DNA of 64,000 bases from Parabacteroides sp. PM6-13 (lineage in GTDB: Bacteria > Bacteroidota > Bacteroidia > Bacteroidales > Tannerellaceae), in contig NZ_JARXWF010000004.1 of the NCBI RefSeq assembly GCF_029892605.1, positions 62,001-126,000 on the forward strand, in the 5' to 3' direction. This document shows, piece by piece, positions 18,230 through 27,136 of the stretch (the first letter of the stretch is position 1; the number at the start of each line of letters is the position of its first letter). The notes under the pieces were generated by a model. That model saw only the letters and a list, made by a program, of their open reading frames with translations, was not told the origin of the DNA and made no database searches. A program made the position numbers and the translations under genes.

Positions 18230-19399
18230 ATGAAGAAAACATTTCTTACCTTCACATTTATTTTGTCTGCATGCCTCGCTTTCGGACAGGGTTATCAGTT
18301 CACAGACATCGTGCGTTTGCCGGCCACACCGGTGAAAAATCAGGCAGCTACCGGTACCTGCTGGTGCTTTGCTACAGTCTCTTTCCTGGAAGCGGAACTG
18401 CTCCGCATGGGAAAAGGAGAATACGACCTCTCGGAGATGTACCTGGTTCGCCAGAAGTATATGAATCAGTTGGAAGACAACTACCTGCGCCGCGGCCATG
18501 GCAATATCAGCCAGGGAAGCCTTGCCCATACGGCGCTCCGTGCTTTCCGTCAGGTAGGCATTGTGCCGGAAGAGGTATATCGCGGACTAAACTACGGCAG
18601 TGAGTTGCATAACCATAGCGAAATGGTTCGTTTCATGGAGGCCATTGCCAAACCGGCGATCGATATGAAAAAGCGGAGTCCGGAATATTATAAACTGGTG
18701 AATCACCTGTTTGATACCTACCTGGGTGAAAAGCCCGAAAAGTTTACATACAAAGGAAAAGAGTATACGCCGCAATCGTTTACCGCTTCGCTGGGATTGA
18801 ATCTCGACGATTATGTAGAGATTGGCAGCTATACGCATCATCCCTATTATGCTCATTTCGAAATCGAAGTGCCCGATAACTGGGAACATGAACGGATCTA
18901 CAACGTACCGTTGGATGAACTGATCGAGATCATGAACTACTCATTGAAACAGGGTTATACGATTGGTTGGGATGGCGATGTAAGCGAAAAGGGATTCTCT
19001 CATGTCAACGGCGTAGCGATCAATCCGGACATCATGCAGGTAGACAACTACGCAGGAACCGACCGTGCCCGCTTCGAACAGATGAACCCGGGTCAACGCC
19101 AGGAGGAGGCTTATAAGTTTGAAAGCCCCTGCCCCGAGGTGAAGGTGACGCCGGAGATCCGTCAACAAGGCTATGAGTCGTTTGTGACTACCGACGACCA
19201 CCTGATGCATATCACCGGTCTGGTGAAAGACCAGAACGGCACACCTTATTATATCACCAAGAACTCCTGGGGAACAGAGCGCAACCGCTTCGGTGGTTAC
19301 CTGAATATGTCGGAAAGCTTCGTACGCGCCAAAACCATTTTCATCCTGGTACATAAGGATGCGATTCCCAAGCAGATCAAAGCGAAATTACATTTATAA
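18230..19399 (+). CDS. Exported C1-family aminopeptidase (bleomycin hydrolase type)
   Basis: 389 residues with a signal peptide ending near ACLAFGQ. The papain-like triad is visible: Cys44 in GTCWCFA, His327 in HITGLV and Asn345 in TKNSWGTE. The overall design matches PepC/bleomycin hydrolase proteins, although these are usually about 450 residues and cytoplasmic, so this is a shorter secreted form. It probably trims peptides in the periplasm, which fits an asaccharolytic or protein-using side of Bacteroidales metabolism and the S46 dipeptidyl-peptidase nearby. A TlpA-like thioredoxin gene follows 12 bp later and may keep the active cysteine reduced. Confidence 0.88.
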   Translation: MKKTFLTFTFILSACLAFGQGYQFTDIVRLPATPVKNQAATGTCWCFATVSFLEAELLRMGKGEYDLSEMYLVRQKYMNQLEDNYLRRGHGNISQGSLAHTALRAFRQVGIVPEEVYRGLNYGSELHNHSEMVRFMEAIAKPAIDMKKRSPEYYKLVNHLFDTYLGEKPEKFTYKGKEYTPQSFTASLGLNLDDYVEIGSYTHHPYYAHFEIEVPDNWEHERIYNVPLDELIEIMNYSLKQGYTIGWDGDVSEKGFSHVNGVAINPDIMQVDNYAGTDRARFEQMNPGQRQEEAYKFESPCPEVKVTPEIRQQGYESFVTTDDHLMHITGLVKDQNGTPYYITKNSWGTERNRFGGYLNMSESFVRAKTIFILVHKDAIPKQIKAKLHL

Positions 19400-19411
19400 A
19401 TACATAACAAA

Positions 19412-20503
19412 ATGAAAATGAAACGCAGTTATTTATTACTTGCTGTTGCCGCAACCCTTTTAGCTGGTTGTACACAAACGCCCAAATCGTATGAGGTAAA
19501 AGGCACATTACCCGATGCTTCGTTCGACGGGAAAATGATTTATATCCGTTCTTACGACGAAAGCACCAACGTAGACTCAACGACTATTGAGGGGCAGAAC
19601 TTTGTCTTTACAGGAACTATCGACCAGCCGATCATGGCACGCATCGACGTGGAACGTACCAACTATGTTAATTTCATCCTCGAAAACGGAACGATTGATC
19701 TGGATTTCGAAACACATCTGGGTTCACCCACGACACCGCTTAATACGAAGTTCAACGCAATGACGGAAGAGATCAATACGATGATCAAGAGCTATCAGGC
19801 AAAGGTAGCGGAGATCCGCGAAGAGGTGGCTGACCAGAAAGAGCAGCAAGAACGCATACAGGCCTATTTCCAGGATGAGTTCCGCGCGGTCTACTTAGGC
19901 AAAATCAAAGATTATTTCTTAGCCAATAGCGACAACCCGGTAGGTTACCGAGCCTTTATTGAATATTCCAATATGGCTGAACCCGCGGAGTTGGAAGAAT
20001 TGATCCCGCAGGTTGGTCCCTGGTTGGCAGAAACAAAAGCAATCAAGCGGGTCATCACGCAGAATGAGGCATTAAAGAAAACCGCCGAAGGCATGCCTTT
20101 CGTGGACTTCACCATCGAAACGGAAGAGGGCGGTAAGGTTTCCCTGTCGGACTATGTAGGCAAGGGCAAGTATGTATTGGTTGATTTCTGGGCAAGCTGG
20201 TGTGGTCCCTGTATTCAGGAAACGCCGATCATCGCCGAGGTATATAATAAGTATAAAGGTGATAAGTTTGAAGTGCTTGGCGTAGCCGTATGGGACGAAT
20301 TGGAAAAGACCAAAGAGGCGATTCCCAAGCATGACATCACCTGGCCACAGATCCTCAACGCGCAAAGCATCCCGACAGACCTGTATGGCGTCAGCGGCAT
20401 CCCGCATATCATCCTGTTCGGCCCCGACGGCAAGATCGTGAAGCGTAACCTTCGCGGCGAAGCCCTGAAAAACGCAGTCGCCGAAGCAATGGAAGGAAAA
20501 TAA
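19412..20503 (+). CDS. TlpA/ResA-like thioredoxin lipoprotein with DUF4369-like N-terminus
   Basis: 363 residues. The lipobox LLAGC near residue 20 marks a lipoprotein. Residues about 25-130 look like the DUF4369 domain common in Bacteroidetes (YEVKGTLPD, MIYIRSYDE), followed by a helical linker. The thioredoxin fold has WASWCGPC with Cys264 and Cys267 and the cis-Pro in GIPHIILFG. It probably reduces or exchanges disulfides in the periplasm. It is co-oriented with the C1 peptidase 12 bp upstream and ends at a clear terminator. Confidence 0.9.
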   Translation: MKMKRSYLLLAVAATLLAGCTQTPKSYEVKGTLPDASFDGKMIYIRSYDESTNVDSTTIEGQNFVFTGTIDQPIMARIDVERTNYVNFILENGTIDLDFETHLGSPTTPLNTKFNAMTEEINTMIKSYQAKVAEIREEVADQKEQQERIQAYFQDEFRAVYLGKIKDYFLANSDNPVGYRAFIEYSNMAEPAELEELIPQVGPWLAETKAIKRVITQNEALKKTAEGMPFVDFTIETEEGGKVSLSDYVGKGKYVLVDFWASWCGPCIQETPIIAEVYNKYKGDKFEVLGVAVWDELEKTKEAIPKHDITWPQILNAQSIPTDLYGVSGIPHIILFGPDGKIVKRNLRGEALKNAVAEAMEGK

Positions 20504-20532
20504 GAGAGAGAGAGAGGAGAACCCCCTCAAAG

Positions 20533-20577
20533 AAAAGTCCCTACAGTCTTTGATGACTTTAGGGACTTTTTTATTTT
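20533..20577 (+). terminator. Intrinsic terminator after the TlpA-like gene
   Basis: AAAAGTCCCT at 20533-20542 pairs with AGGGACTTTT at 20561-20570, followed by TTATTTTT. The stem starts about 30 bp after the stop. With A-rich flanks on the left it may also stop minus-strand transcription from the DUF3307 gene. Confidence 0.75.
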
Positions 20578-20614
20578 TAGGGACTTTAAAGACTCTAAGA
20601 ACCTTAAAGACGTA

Positions 20615-20650
20615 TTACTTCGCCAGTGTCAGCTCTTCAATCAGGCGGGA
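20615..20650. repeat. Left copy of 36-bp direct repeat (attachment-site-like)
   Basis: This 36-bp sequence equals the last 36 bases of the S46 peptidase gene at 22263-22298, with one mismatch and the same orientation. The two copies bracket satD and the DUF3307 gene. It looks like the displaced original 3' end of the peptidase gene after insertion of a 1.6-kb segment. The DUF3307 stop codon lies inside this copy. Confidence 0.8.
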
Positions 20651-21369
20651 ATCCAAAAGAAACCTTCTTTAATAATGATACCAAGGAACAGGGCAATTCC
20701 AAAACTTAATAATGTACCGATCAATACATATTCGGTTTTGCCTGTTTTACTATCGTTATACCTCAGGATCGATTTTGCAGCAATAATAAACCCGATTGCG
20801 GTGTATTGTTGCAAGATAATTAAAACCATCGTGATTAGGCGTTCTAAGGTTCCTATCCATCGTCCGGCTCTTTCGAGATCATTGCCTCCTTTCTCCGGGT
20901 CGTAAAATCCTAATGATGAGAGACAGGTTCTTATCAATACGTTGGCGGGTTTCATACACAAAAGCACTCCTGCCAACAAGGATAGCTGCCTCATCGTCAC
21001 CAACTCCAAATAAGCAGGTATTGATGGGTTTATTGTCCAAAAAAGAAAAACCACACCGATTATAACTAATAAATGTAGCACTTGATCTGCCACGAATAGA
21101 TAATAATTATTCAGACTTTCAAATCGCCGCTGAATGATGTACTTCAGTCCGTCAATAAAAAAATGACTTACGCTGATAACAACAGCATACCAGATAAAGC
21201 TTCCGGAAAAGGTCATTCCGAAAGAGAGAGTAAAAACAATTAAAACATGGACATAAGCATGCCATGAAGCGAAATAATTGAGCTGCTTCTTACGACAAAA
21301 CCATTCGGGTTGAGCAAAAAAGTCAGCTATAATATGAGCAATAAGTTGGGCTAATAAGATTTTTTCCAT
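20641..21369 (-). CDS. DUF3307 polytopic membrane protein
   Basis: 242 residues with five to six membrane segments. Conserved acidic and His residues lie in or near the helices: HIIADFF near residue 12, HAYVH near 37, SHFFIDGLK near 68 and DQVLH near 95. This pattern recalls membrane-embedded metal-dependent hydrolases of the YdjM type, but that is my inference; DUF3307 has no assigned function. It is the second gene after satD (47-bp gap), and this pairing recurs in other genomes as far as I know. Its last codons and stop (FFWIPA) are formed by the 36-bp direct repeat, so its C-terminus depends on the insertion site. Confidence 0.82.
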   Translation of the reverse strand: MEKILLAQLIAHIIADFFAQPEWFCRKKQLNYFASWHAYVHVLIVFTLSFGMTFSGSFIWYAVVISVSHFFIDGLKYIIQRRFESLNNYYLFVADQVLHLLVIIGVVFLFWTINPSIPAYLELVTMRQLSLLAGVLLCMKPANVLIRTCLSSLGFYDPEKGGNDLERAGRWIGTLERLITMVLIILQQYTAIGFIIAAKSILRYNDSKTGKTEYVLIGTLLSFGIALFLGIIIKEGFFWIPA

Positions 21370-21416
21370 TGTACGCGGGTTTTGGGGTTGAAATACAAAT
21401 ATAACTCCTTTTTTCT

Positions 21417-22127
21417 CTACCGGAAATCAAATGTCGAAAACAAAACAAGAGCCTCTTCAATCGAAGTCCATCCTGCATTTTTTGAGTGCTGGTTGACAGA
21501 AGATTGAGACACTTCAAACTTATTCGCTATCGCCTGTTCAGAATATCCCAACAGTTTCCATAATATAATCTCACTCTGTTTGCGTGTCATTTTAGAAAAA
21601 ATCGTATCAAGGAGTGATAATACGGGTTGGAATATGTTGTTTTGATAGTCGTTGTTAGAACCAAAGAAGAGTGTATTCTTTATGGTTACTCTTTCTTTAT
21701 TCGATGTCTTTTGTTCAGAGATGTATCGTCCGGAAATAGTAATTGCTTCACCCTTCAAAATATTCTTATCAGCAAGTTCGATATCCATATTCCCCATACC
21801 GATAGCAACACGCACGCCGTATGTTTCAAACAGTTTCCGATATTTATCCGTTTGCAAATCATAATTTAACACTTCCTCTGTCGGGAACGACTTTATACCG
21901 CTCTTAAGTATTAAGGCTACCCGTAACGCATCATTGGGGTTAAATAAAAGGCACTCTATAAGATCGCCGGCAACCAGGCGCATCCTTATATCTCCTTTGT
22001 TATTCTCCTTCTGATAATGCTGTATTTCCTCAAAAATACTGTGTATATGTTGAGTTAGTAGTTCTAATTCTCTTGCTGATAGAGACGACGAAGCTATTAT
22101 GTCTGCTGATATGGTTGCCCTTTTCAT
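21417..22127 (-). CDS. SatD-family protein: cyclase-like domain plus C-terminal HTH
   Basis: 236 residues from the ATG at 22127, chosen for the AAAGGG motif upstream. An upstream non-ATG start at 22163 would place the promoter and operator inside the gene. The N-terminal two thirds resemble a class III nucleotide-cyclase or GGDEF palm fold (ISADIIASS, RLVAGDLIECLL, VRVAIGMG). The C-terminus is a helix-turn-helix (KMTRKQSEIILWKLLGYSEQ, then SQSSVNQHS). It probably senses a ligand and binds DNA. Three identical-spaced palindromes overlap its own promoter, so autoregulation is likely. Catalytic activity is not demonstrated by the residues I can see. Confidence 0.8.
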   Translation of the reverse strand: MKRATISADIIASSSLSARELELLTQHIHSIFEEIQHYQKENNKGDIRMRLVAGDLIECLLFNPNDALRVALILKSGIKSFPTEEVLNYDLQTDKYRKLFETYGVRVAIGMGNMDIELADKNILKGEAITISGRYISEQKTSNKERVTIKNTLFFGSNNDYQNNIFQPVLSLLDTIFSKMTRKQSEIILWKLLGYSEQAIANKFEVSQSSVNQHSKNAGWTSIEEALVLFSTFDFR

Positions 22128-22146
22128 AGTGATTCCCTTTTTTATA

Positions 22147-22178
22147 CAAATATAAGCTCTCAAGCTTATATATACAAA
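22147..22178 (-). promoter_or_regulatory. satD promoter, perfect Bacteroidetes consensus
   Basis: On the minus strand: TTTG (22178-22175), a 20-bp spacer, then TATATTTG (22154-22147). Both boxes match the consensus exactly. The predicted start near 22140 gives a leader of only about 13 nt before the satD ATG. Confidence 0.7.
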
Positions 22179-22227
22179 TTATAAGCCCATTAGCTTATAT
22201 AAACAATTTATAAGCTAATGGGCTTAT
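22152..22227. promoter_or_regulatory. Three 18-bp operators at exact 29-bp spacing
   Basis: ATAAGC-N6-GCTTAT occurs at 22152-22169, 22181-22198 and 22210-22227, starts 29 bp apart. The first lies in the spacer and touches the -7 box of the satD promoter, the second is just upstream of -33, and the third is further upstream. Copies two and three are exact reverse complements of each other. The HTH of SatD is the obvious candidate binder. Confidence 0.7.
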
Positions 22228-22262
22228 GTGGACGTAGGGTGCACCCCCTGTCTTGAAAACGC

Positions 22263-22298
22263 TTACTTCGCCAGCGTCAGCTCTTCAATCAGGCGGGA
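22263..22298. repeat. Right copy of 36-bp direct repeat
   Basis: These are the last 36 bases (12 codons including stop) of the S46 peptidase gene, matching 20615-20650 at 35 of 36 positions. The stop codon TAA of the peptidase is the first three bases on the + strand (TTA). Confidence 0.8.
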
Positions 22299-24407
22299 GC
22301 ATTTGCCCCATTTGTCGATCATATAGAGCACGTAGCGGATGTCTACGGCGATGCAGCGTTGCAGGTCGGGTTCGAAGGCAATATCGCCACTCATGGCTTC
22401 CCAGTTGCCATCGAAGGCCAAACCGATCACGCGGCCGTTCTTGTCGAATACGGGGCTGCCGGAGTTACCGCCGGTAATGTCATTATTTGAAAGGAAGCAA
22501 AGAGGCAGATCGCCATTTTCATTGGCATACGCACCGTAGTCGCCGCCACGAATCAGGTCGAGAATCTCCGGTTGTACCCAGAACTCATCGCTGGTCGGAT
22601 CCTCCTTTTCCAGGATACCACGCTGGGTAGAATAGTAATCATACCAGGCAGCATCGTACGGACGATAGCCCAGGATGGAGCCATAGCTCAAGCGCATGGT
22701 GAAGTTGGCATCCGAAGAGAGCGCCTTTTCGGGATACATCTCTTTTAATCCGGCAAAATAAAGGCGTTCGCCCTTCTCCATATCGTAGTAGTTTTGTCCC
22801 ATCATCTGTTGCAATTCAAAGATACTCATCAGAGAAGAGAGGCTTAATTCGGCCGCCGGGTCTTTCTGCAGTTTCTTATATTCCTTCGGATCGCTCACCA
22901 AGGTTCTGATATAATCGGGCGAAAGCAATTTGGTTTTCTTGAACACATCGGCGGCATATTTCTTGTAATCCCCTTTGTATTTCTTATCTACTTTCGGGAA
23001 AATATCAGGCAGATACTGCGGTTCCACATTCTCTTTCACCACCTGCATCATGGCAGCCAATACATCCTGATCCATTGTCGGTTCGTAGTCCTTGAAGAAA
23101 GGCAGGATACGGTCTTCCATAAAAATCTCCACCTCTTCGGCAGTAGAGCCTTTCACGTCGAAGCTCTGAACCATACGTGCCAAGCGAACGATCTCAACAC
23201 CGCTCATATAAGCTTCCGACAGGAAGGTGGCATTGCGTGTATAGTCGTCGGTTCCGGTATACCCATTCTTCAACAGGTCGAGCACTTCACCATATTTCGC
23301 CTGACGGCCGGCATCGGCAGCTACCCATTTAGCGAAAGCAGCCTCTTCTTCCTGCTTGCGTTCAATCACGTTCAGGTTCTTCAACTGACGGTTCATGCCG
23401 ATAGAGTTCTTCCAATAGTTAGAGCTTCCGGCAAACTTAGAGGCATATTTAATGCGAACAGCATCACTGGCCAACATCGCTTCTTTCCAGATGCCCTGTT
23501 TTACTTCGCGCACTTTGATACGAGGCTCGTTCGAGTCTTCCATCCGTTGCTTCACACCCCAGGACGAGAGATAGCGGCTGGTGCTTCCCGGGAAACCGAT
23601 TGTCATGGCATAATCATGCTCCTGATAACCCTGCATAGATACTTCTGCCACATATCTCGGACGGTAAGGCTTGTTGGCCGGGTCATATTCTGCCGCTTCG
23701 TTGTTGCCATTTGCGTACACACGGAACACAGAGAAGTCGCCGGTATGGCGTGGCCACATCCAGTTATCGGTGTCGCCACCGAATTTTCCTACCGAGCTGG
23801 GCGGTGCAAACACCATGCGCACGTCGCGGAAAACTTCGTATACCACTAAGAAATACTTATTATTGGCATAGAAAGGAACCACATCGGCCGAAAGGAATTG
23901 GTTCCGACCTACCTCGTCGCAGATAACGCGTCCGATGGAATCAGCCATATTCAGGCGTCTGAATTCGGTATCCGCGCTTTCAATCTGGCCTATGACGCGA
24001 TCGCTCACGTCGACGATCTCTTTCAGATAAAGCACACTCAGTCCGGGAACCGGCAACTCATCTTCCAGACGTTGAGAAACAAAACCGTCTTTCAGGTAAT
24101 CGTGTTCCACGCTACTCAGCTGCTGGATAGAACCGTAACCGCAATGATGATTGGTGAACAACAGCCCCTGTTCGGAAACCGTAATACCGGTACAGCCACC
24201 ACCAAAGATAACAACTGCATTGCTCAACGACGGGTCTGTTTCGTTATACAGCTCCTCATACGGAAGCGTAAAGCCCAGTTCCGCCATACGTGCCAGATTC
24301 ACTTTGTTCAATTCTTTCAGAACCCACATGCCTTCATCCGCATAGGCCTTGCCTAACGTCATGACAGCCAATAACAGGATCACTCCTAATCTCTTCATAA
24401 CTTTCAT
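22263..24407 (-). CDS. S46-family dipeptidyl-peptidase (DPP7-like)
   Basis: 714 residues from the ATG at 24407, preceded by AGGGAAAT. An upstream start at 24440 is possible. A signal peptide ends near GKAYADE. The chymotrypsin-like triad is visible: His in TNHHCGY near residue 86, Asp in GGDTDNWMWPR and Ser in GGNSGSPVF. The residue 18 after the Ser is Gly (LAFDGNW), the position that separates DPP7 (Gly, hydrophobic P1) from DPP11 (Arg, acidic P1), so DPP7-like specificity is inferred. It acts in the periplasm, releasing dipeptides. The gene is intact although its last 36 bases are also the right repeat of the satD insert. Confidence 0.92.
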   Translation of the reverse strand: MKVMKRLGVILLLAVMTLGKAYADEGMWVLKELNKVNLARMAELGFTLPYEELYNETDPSLSNAVVIFGGGCTGITVSEQGLLFTNHHCGYGSIQQLSSVEHDYLKDGFVSQRLEDELPVPGLSVLYLKEIVDVSDRVIGQIESADTEFRRLNMADSIGRVICDEVGRNQFLSADVVPFYANNKYFLVVYEVFRDVRMVFAPPSSVGKFGGDTDNWMWPRHTGDFSVFRVYANGNNEAAEYDPANKPYRPRYVAEVSMQGYQEHDYAMTIGFPGSTSRYLSSWGVKQRMEDSNEPRIKVREVKQGIWKEAMLASDAVRIKYASKFAGSSNYWKNSIGMNRQLKNLNVIERKQEEEAAFAKWVAADAGRQAKYGEVLDLLKNGYTGTDDYTRNATFLSEAYMSGVEIVRLARMVQSFDVKGSTAEEVEIFMEDRILPFFKDYEPTMDQDVLAAMMQVVKENVEPQYLPDIFPKVDKKYKGDYKKYAADVFKKTKLLSPDYIRTLVSDPKEYKKLQKDPAAELSLSSLMSIFELQQMMGQNYYDMEKGERLYFAGLKEMYPEKALSSDANFTMRLSYGSILGYRPYDAAWYDYYSTQRGILEKEDPTSDEFWVQPEILDLIRGGDYGAYANENGDLPLCFLSNNDITGGNSGSPVFDKNGRVIGLAFDGNWEAMSGDIAFEPDLQRCIAVDIRYVLYMIDKWGKCSRLIEELTLAK

Positions 24408-24451
24408 TTTATTTCCCTTTTTAATTGATTGATTTGACATTTATTTTTTGT

Positions 24452-25954
24452 TTAGCGTTTAAAGTATTTTCCGATAAAAGGCATATCGCGCAAGGCGATA
24501 TCCCGGCGAACAGCGATGCCTATATAGACAAATAACAAGAGCGTCCGCAGCCCCAACCGAAGCCAGATCGATTCGCATTGGATAGCCATACCTGCCGCGA
24601 ACAATAGAATCCCGATCCCTATATATAACGCTGCCGAACGCAGATCGTACGCAATCGGGTATTTCTTCTGCCCGACGAAGTAAGAGATCAGCATCATCAA
24701 CAGATTGCAACAGAACGAAGCCCAGGCACAAGCCATAAAACCGTAGGCAGGAGCAAACCCGACAATGATCAATACCGTAGCGACGCATCCCGCCAACGAG
24801 AACCAGGCGCCCCAATGGGTCTGGTCGGTCAGTTTATACCAGAGCGAGAGGTTGAAATAGATCCCAAAGAAAAACTCGCCCGCCATCACAATGGGTACGA
24901 CCTTCAATCCGGGATAATAGTCGGGGGTCAGGAACAATAGTTTGACAATATCCAGGTAATACATCACCCCCAGGAAGATAAAAACCCCGAAGATGATAAA
25001 GTATTTCATGGCTTCGCTGTAGACCCGCAGGTTGCCTTTCTCTTTGTTTTTAGCAAATATAAAAGGCTCGTAGGCATAACGGAATGCCTGTATAAACATG
25101 ACCATAATCACCGCGATCTTGAAACAGGCGCTGTAGATACCCAGTTGTTCGTCGGCATATTGTGTATCATCGAACAGAAAGCGGAAAACGATCTTATCCG
25201 CCGTCTGATTGAATACCCCGGCAATACCCAGGATCAGGATCGGGAACGAGTAACGCAACATCTGCCGCAACAAAGGAAAACTGGGTTTGCTTTTGAATGC
25301 CGGACGCATGGAGGGGATAAGCAATAACAGGGTAACGACAGAAGTAATCACATTGGCCACAAAGGCATAACCTACGCCATAATCGGGGCGGTAGAACCAA
25401 CTGATCGCCTCCGGCATACTCTTCCAGATAACCGGGCAAAGAAGAAAGAAAAACAGGTTAAGCCCGATGTTGAGCCCGATATTTGTCAGGCGGATTGCCA
25501 TAAAGCGTACCGGCCGACTCTGATAGCGCAGAAAAGCAAAAGGAATCGAACAGAAAGCATCCAACCCGACAATCAGAAACAACATCTTCAGGTAATCGGG
25601 ATAGGCTTCGTATTGCAATAGGCGACTGATCGGGTCTATGAAGATATAGGTAATCACAACGAAAAGAGCAGAGGTAATCGCCAGGCTGAACAAGGTGGTG
25701 GCATACACCCGCATCGGCTCTTTCTCCTCTTTTTTATTGATGAAGCGGAAGAAGCCCGTCTCCATGCCATAGGTAAGAATAACCAGTAAGATAGCCACCC
25801 AGGCAAAGGCATTGGAGTAGATCCCGAACTCGCCCGTTCCATCGAATACCCGCACATACATCGGCACCAATAGCCAGTTGAGCATCTTTCCCAAGATACT
25901 GCTTACTCCATAGATGGCCGTGTCTTTGGCCAGACTTTTCATTCCTCCGGCCAT
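24452..25954 (-). CDS. Polysaccharide flippase-like membrane protein (MATE/Wzx superfamily)
   Basis: 500 residues, strongly hydrophobic with about 12-14 membrane helices and the Wzx/MurJ-like N-terminus (KDTAIYGVSSILGKMLNWLLVPMY). These proteins move lipid-linked oligosaccharides across the inner membrane. It lies between ruvB (3-bp gap) and the S46 peptidase on the minus strand and away from the polysaccharide cluster, so it may serve another glycan or glycosylation pathway. The substrate cannot be read from the sequence. Confidence 0.87.
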   Translation of the reverse strand: MAGGMKSLAKDTAIYGVSSILGKMLNWLLVPMYVRVFDGTGEFGIYSNAFAWVAILLVILTYGMETGFFRFINKKEEKEPMRVYATTLFSLAITSALFVVITYIFIDPISRLLQYEAYPDYLKMLFLIVGLDAFCSIPFAFLRYQSRPVRFMAIRLTNIGLNIGLNLFFFLLCPVIWKSMPEAISWFYRPDYGVGYAFVANVITSVVTLLLLIPSMRPAFKSKPSFPLLRQMLRYSFPILILGIAGVFNQTADKIVFRFLFDDTQYADEQLGIYSACFKIAVIMVMFIQAFRYAYEPFIFAKNKEKGNLRVYSEAMKYFIIFGVFIFLGVMYYLDIVKLLFLTPDYYPGLKVVPIVMAGEFFFGIYFNLSLWYKLTDQTHWGAWFSLAGCVATVLIIVGFAPAYGFMACAWASFCCNLLMMLISYFVGQKKYPIAYDLRSAALYIGIGILLFAAGMAIQCESIWLRLGLRTLLLFVYIGIAVRRDIALRDMPFIGKYFKR

Positions 25955-25957
25955 TGC

Positions 25958-26983
25958 TTAGTCGAATAAGAATCCTTGGGAAGAGGCCCGCTTGCGCCCC
26001 AGGTGGGTATAGGCCAATTCCGTCACTTCGCGGCCGCGCGGCGTACGTTTGATAAATCCCTCTTTGATCAGGAAAGGCTCATAGACCTCCTCCAATGTGC
26101 CGGGATCTTCGCCCAAAGCCGTCGCGATCGTGGTCAGGCCAACCGGCCCTCCGTTGAATTTATCGATAATGGTGGTCAATAAGCGGTTGTCTATCTGGTC
26201 TAAGCCATAGCGGTCGATATTGAGCGCTTCGAGGGAATAGCAGGCTATGGCTTTGTCGATATCGCCATTGCCTTTCACCTGGGCAAAGTCGCGCACGCGG
26301 CGCAATAAGGCATTGGCAATACGCGGCGTGCCGCGGCTGCGCGAAGCAATCTCGAGAGCCGCATTGGCTTCGCATCGCACCTGCAGAATATCAGCGCTAC
26401 GTTGTACGATCTTCGTCAGCGTCTCCACATCGTAATACTCCAGGTGCATATTGATCCCGAAGCGGGCACGGAGCGGACTGGTCAAAAGACCACTGCGTGT
26501 CGTAGCCCCCACCAATGTAAAAGGAGACAGATCGATTTGGATCGAACGGGCACTCGGTCCCTTGTCGATCATGATATCAATACGGTAGTCCTCCATCGCC
26601 GAATAGAGATATTCCTCCACGACCGGACTGAGTCGGTGGATCTCATCGATAAAGAGTACATCATTCTTTTCCAGGGAGGTCAATACGCCGGCCAGGTCGC
26701 CCGGCTTATCCAATACCGGTCCGGAGGTGACCTTAAAGCCTACCCCCAGTTCGTTGGCAATAATATTGGAAAGGGTGGTCTTCCCCAGTCCGGGAGGACC
26801 GTGAAGCAAGACATGATCCAAAGCTTCCCGACGCATGCGCGCCGCCATCACAAAGATCTTCAGGTTCTCAACTACCTTGGCCTGTCCACTGAAGTCATGG
26901 AAAGACAAAGGGCGCAGGGCGTTTTCAAATTCCCGTTCATTTTCAGGTATCCTACCCTCGCGTATATCGAATTCGTCTTCCAT
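25958..26983 (-). CDS. ruvB: Holliday junction branch-migration helicase RuvB
   Basis: 341 residues from the ATG at 26983, the standard RuvB length; an upstream start at 27010 adds nine atypical residues. Features include the RuvB N-terminus ([11 protein letters not shown]), Walker [10 protein letters not shown] near residue 61, Walker [10 protein letters not shown], the sensor region [18 protein letters not shown], and the C-terminal winged helix ([17 protein letters not shown]). It forms hexameric motors with RuvA for recombination repair. The flippase gene follows after 3 bp. Confidence 0.97.
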   Translation of the reverse strand: MEDEFDIREGRIPENEREFENALRPLSFHDFSGQAKVVENLKIFVMAARMRREALDHVLLHGPPGLGKTTLSNIIANELGVGFKVTSGPVLDKPGDLAGVLTSLEKNDVLFIDEIHRLSPVVEEYLYSAMEDYRIDIMIDKGPSARSIQIDLSPFTLVGATTRSGLLTSPLRARFGINMHLEYYDVETLTKIVQRSADILQVRCEANAALEIASRSRGTPRIANALLRRVRDFAQVKGNGDIDKAIACYSLEALNIDRYGLDQIDNRLLTTIIDKFNGGPVGLTTIATALGEDPGTLEEVYEPFLIKEGFIKRTPRGREVTELAYTHLGRKRASSQGFLFD

Positions 26984-27136
26984 GTGTGTGTCTTCCTGTT
27001 TTAGCGACAAAGGTAATAATATGTTTGTTAATTATGAATTATGAATTATGAATTTAAGAGTCCTACGGGTTTACGCCGCTAAAACAATTCCGCTTCCAGT
27101 CTTGTTTTCTATATATAAACAATTAAAAATTGAATT

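Noticed and set aside
20651-22262. An insertion sequence or complete integrative element
   Set aside because: No transposase or integrase is encoded between the 36-bp repeats and there are no terminal inverted repeats at the borders; only an attachment-site-like footprint is supported.
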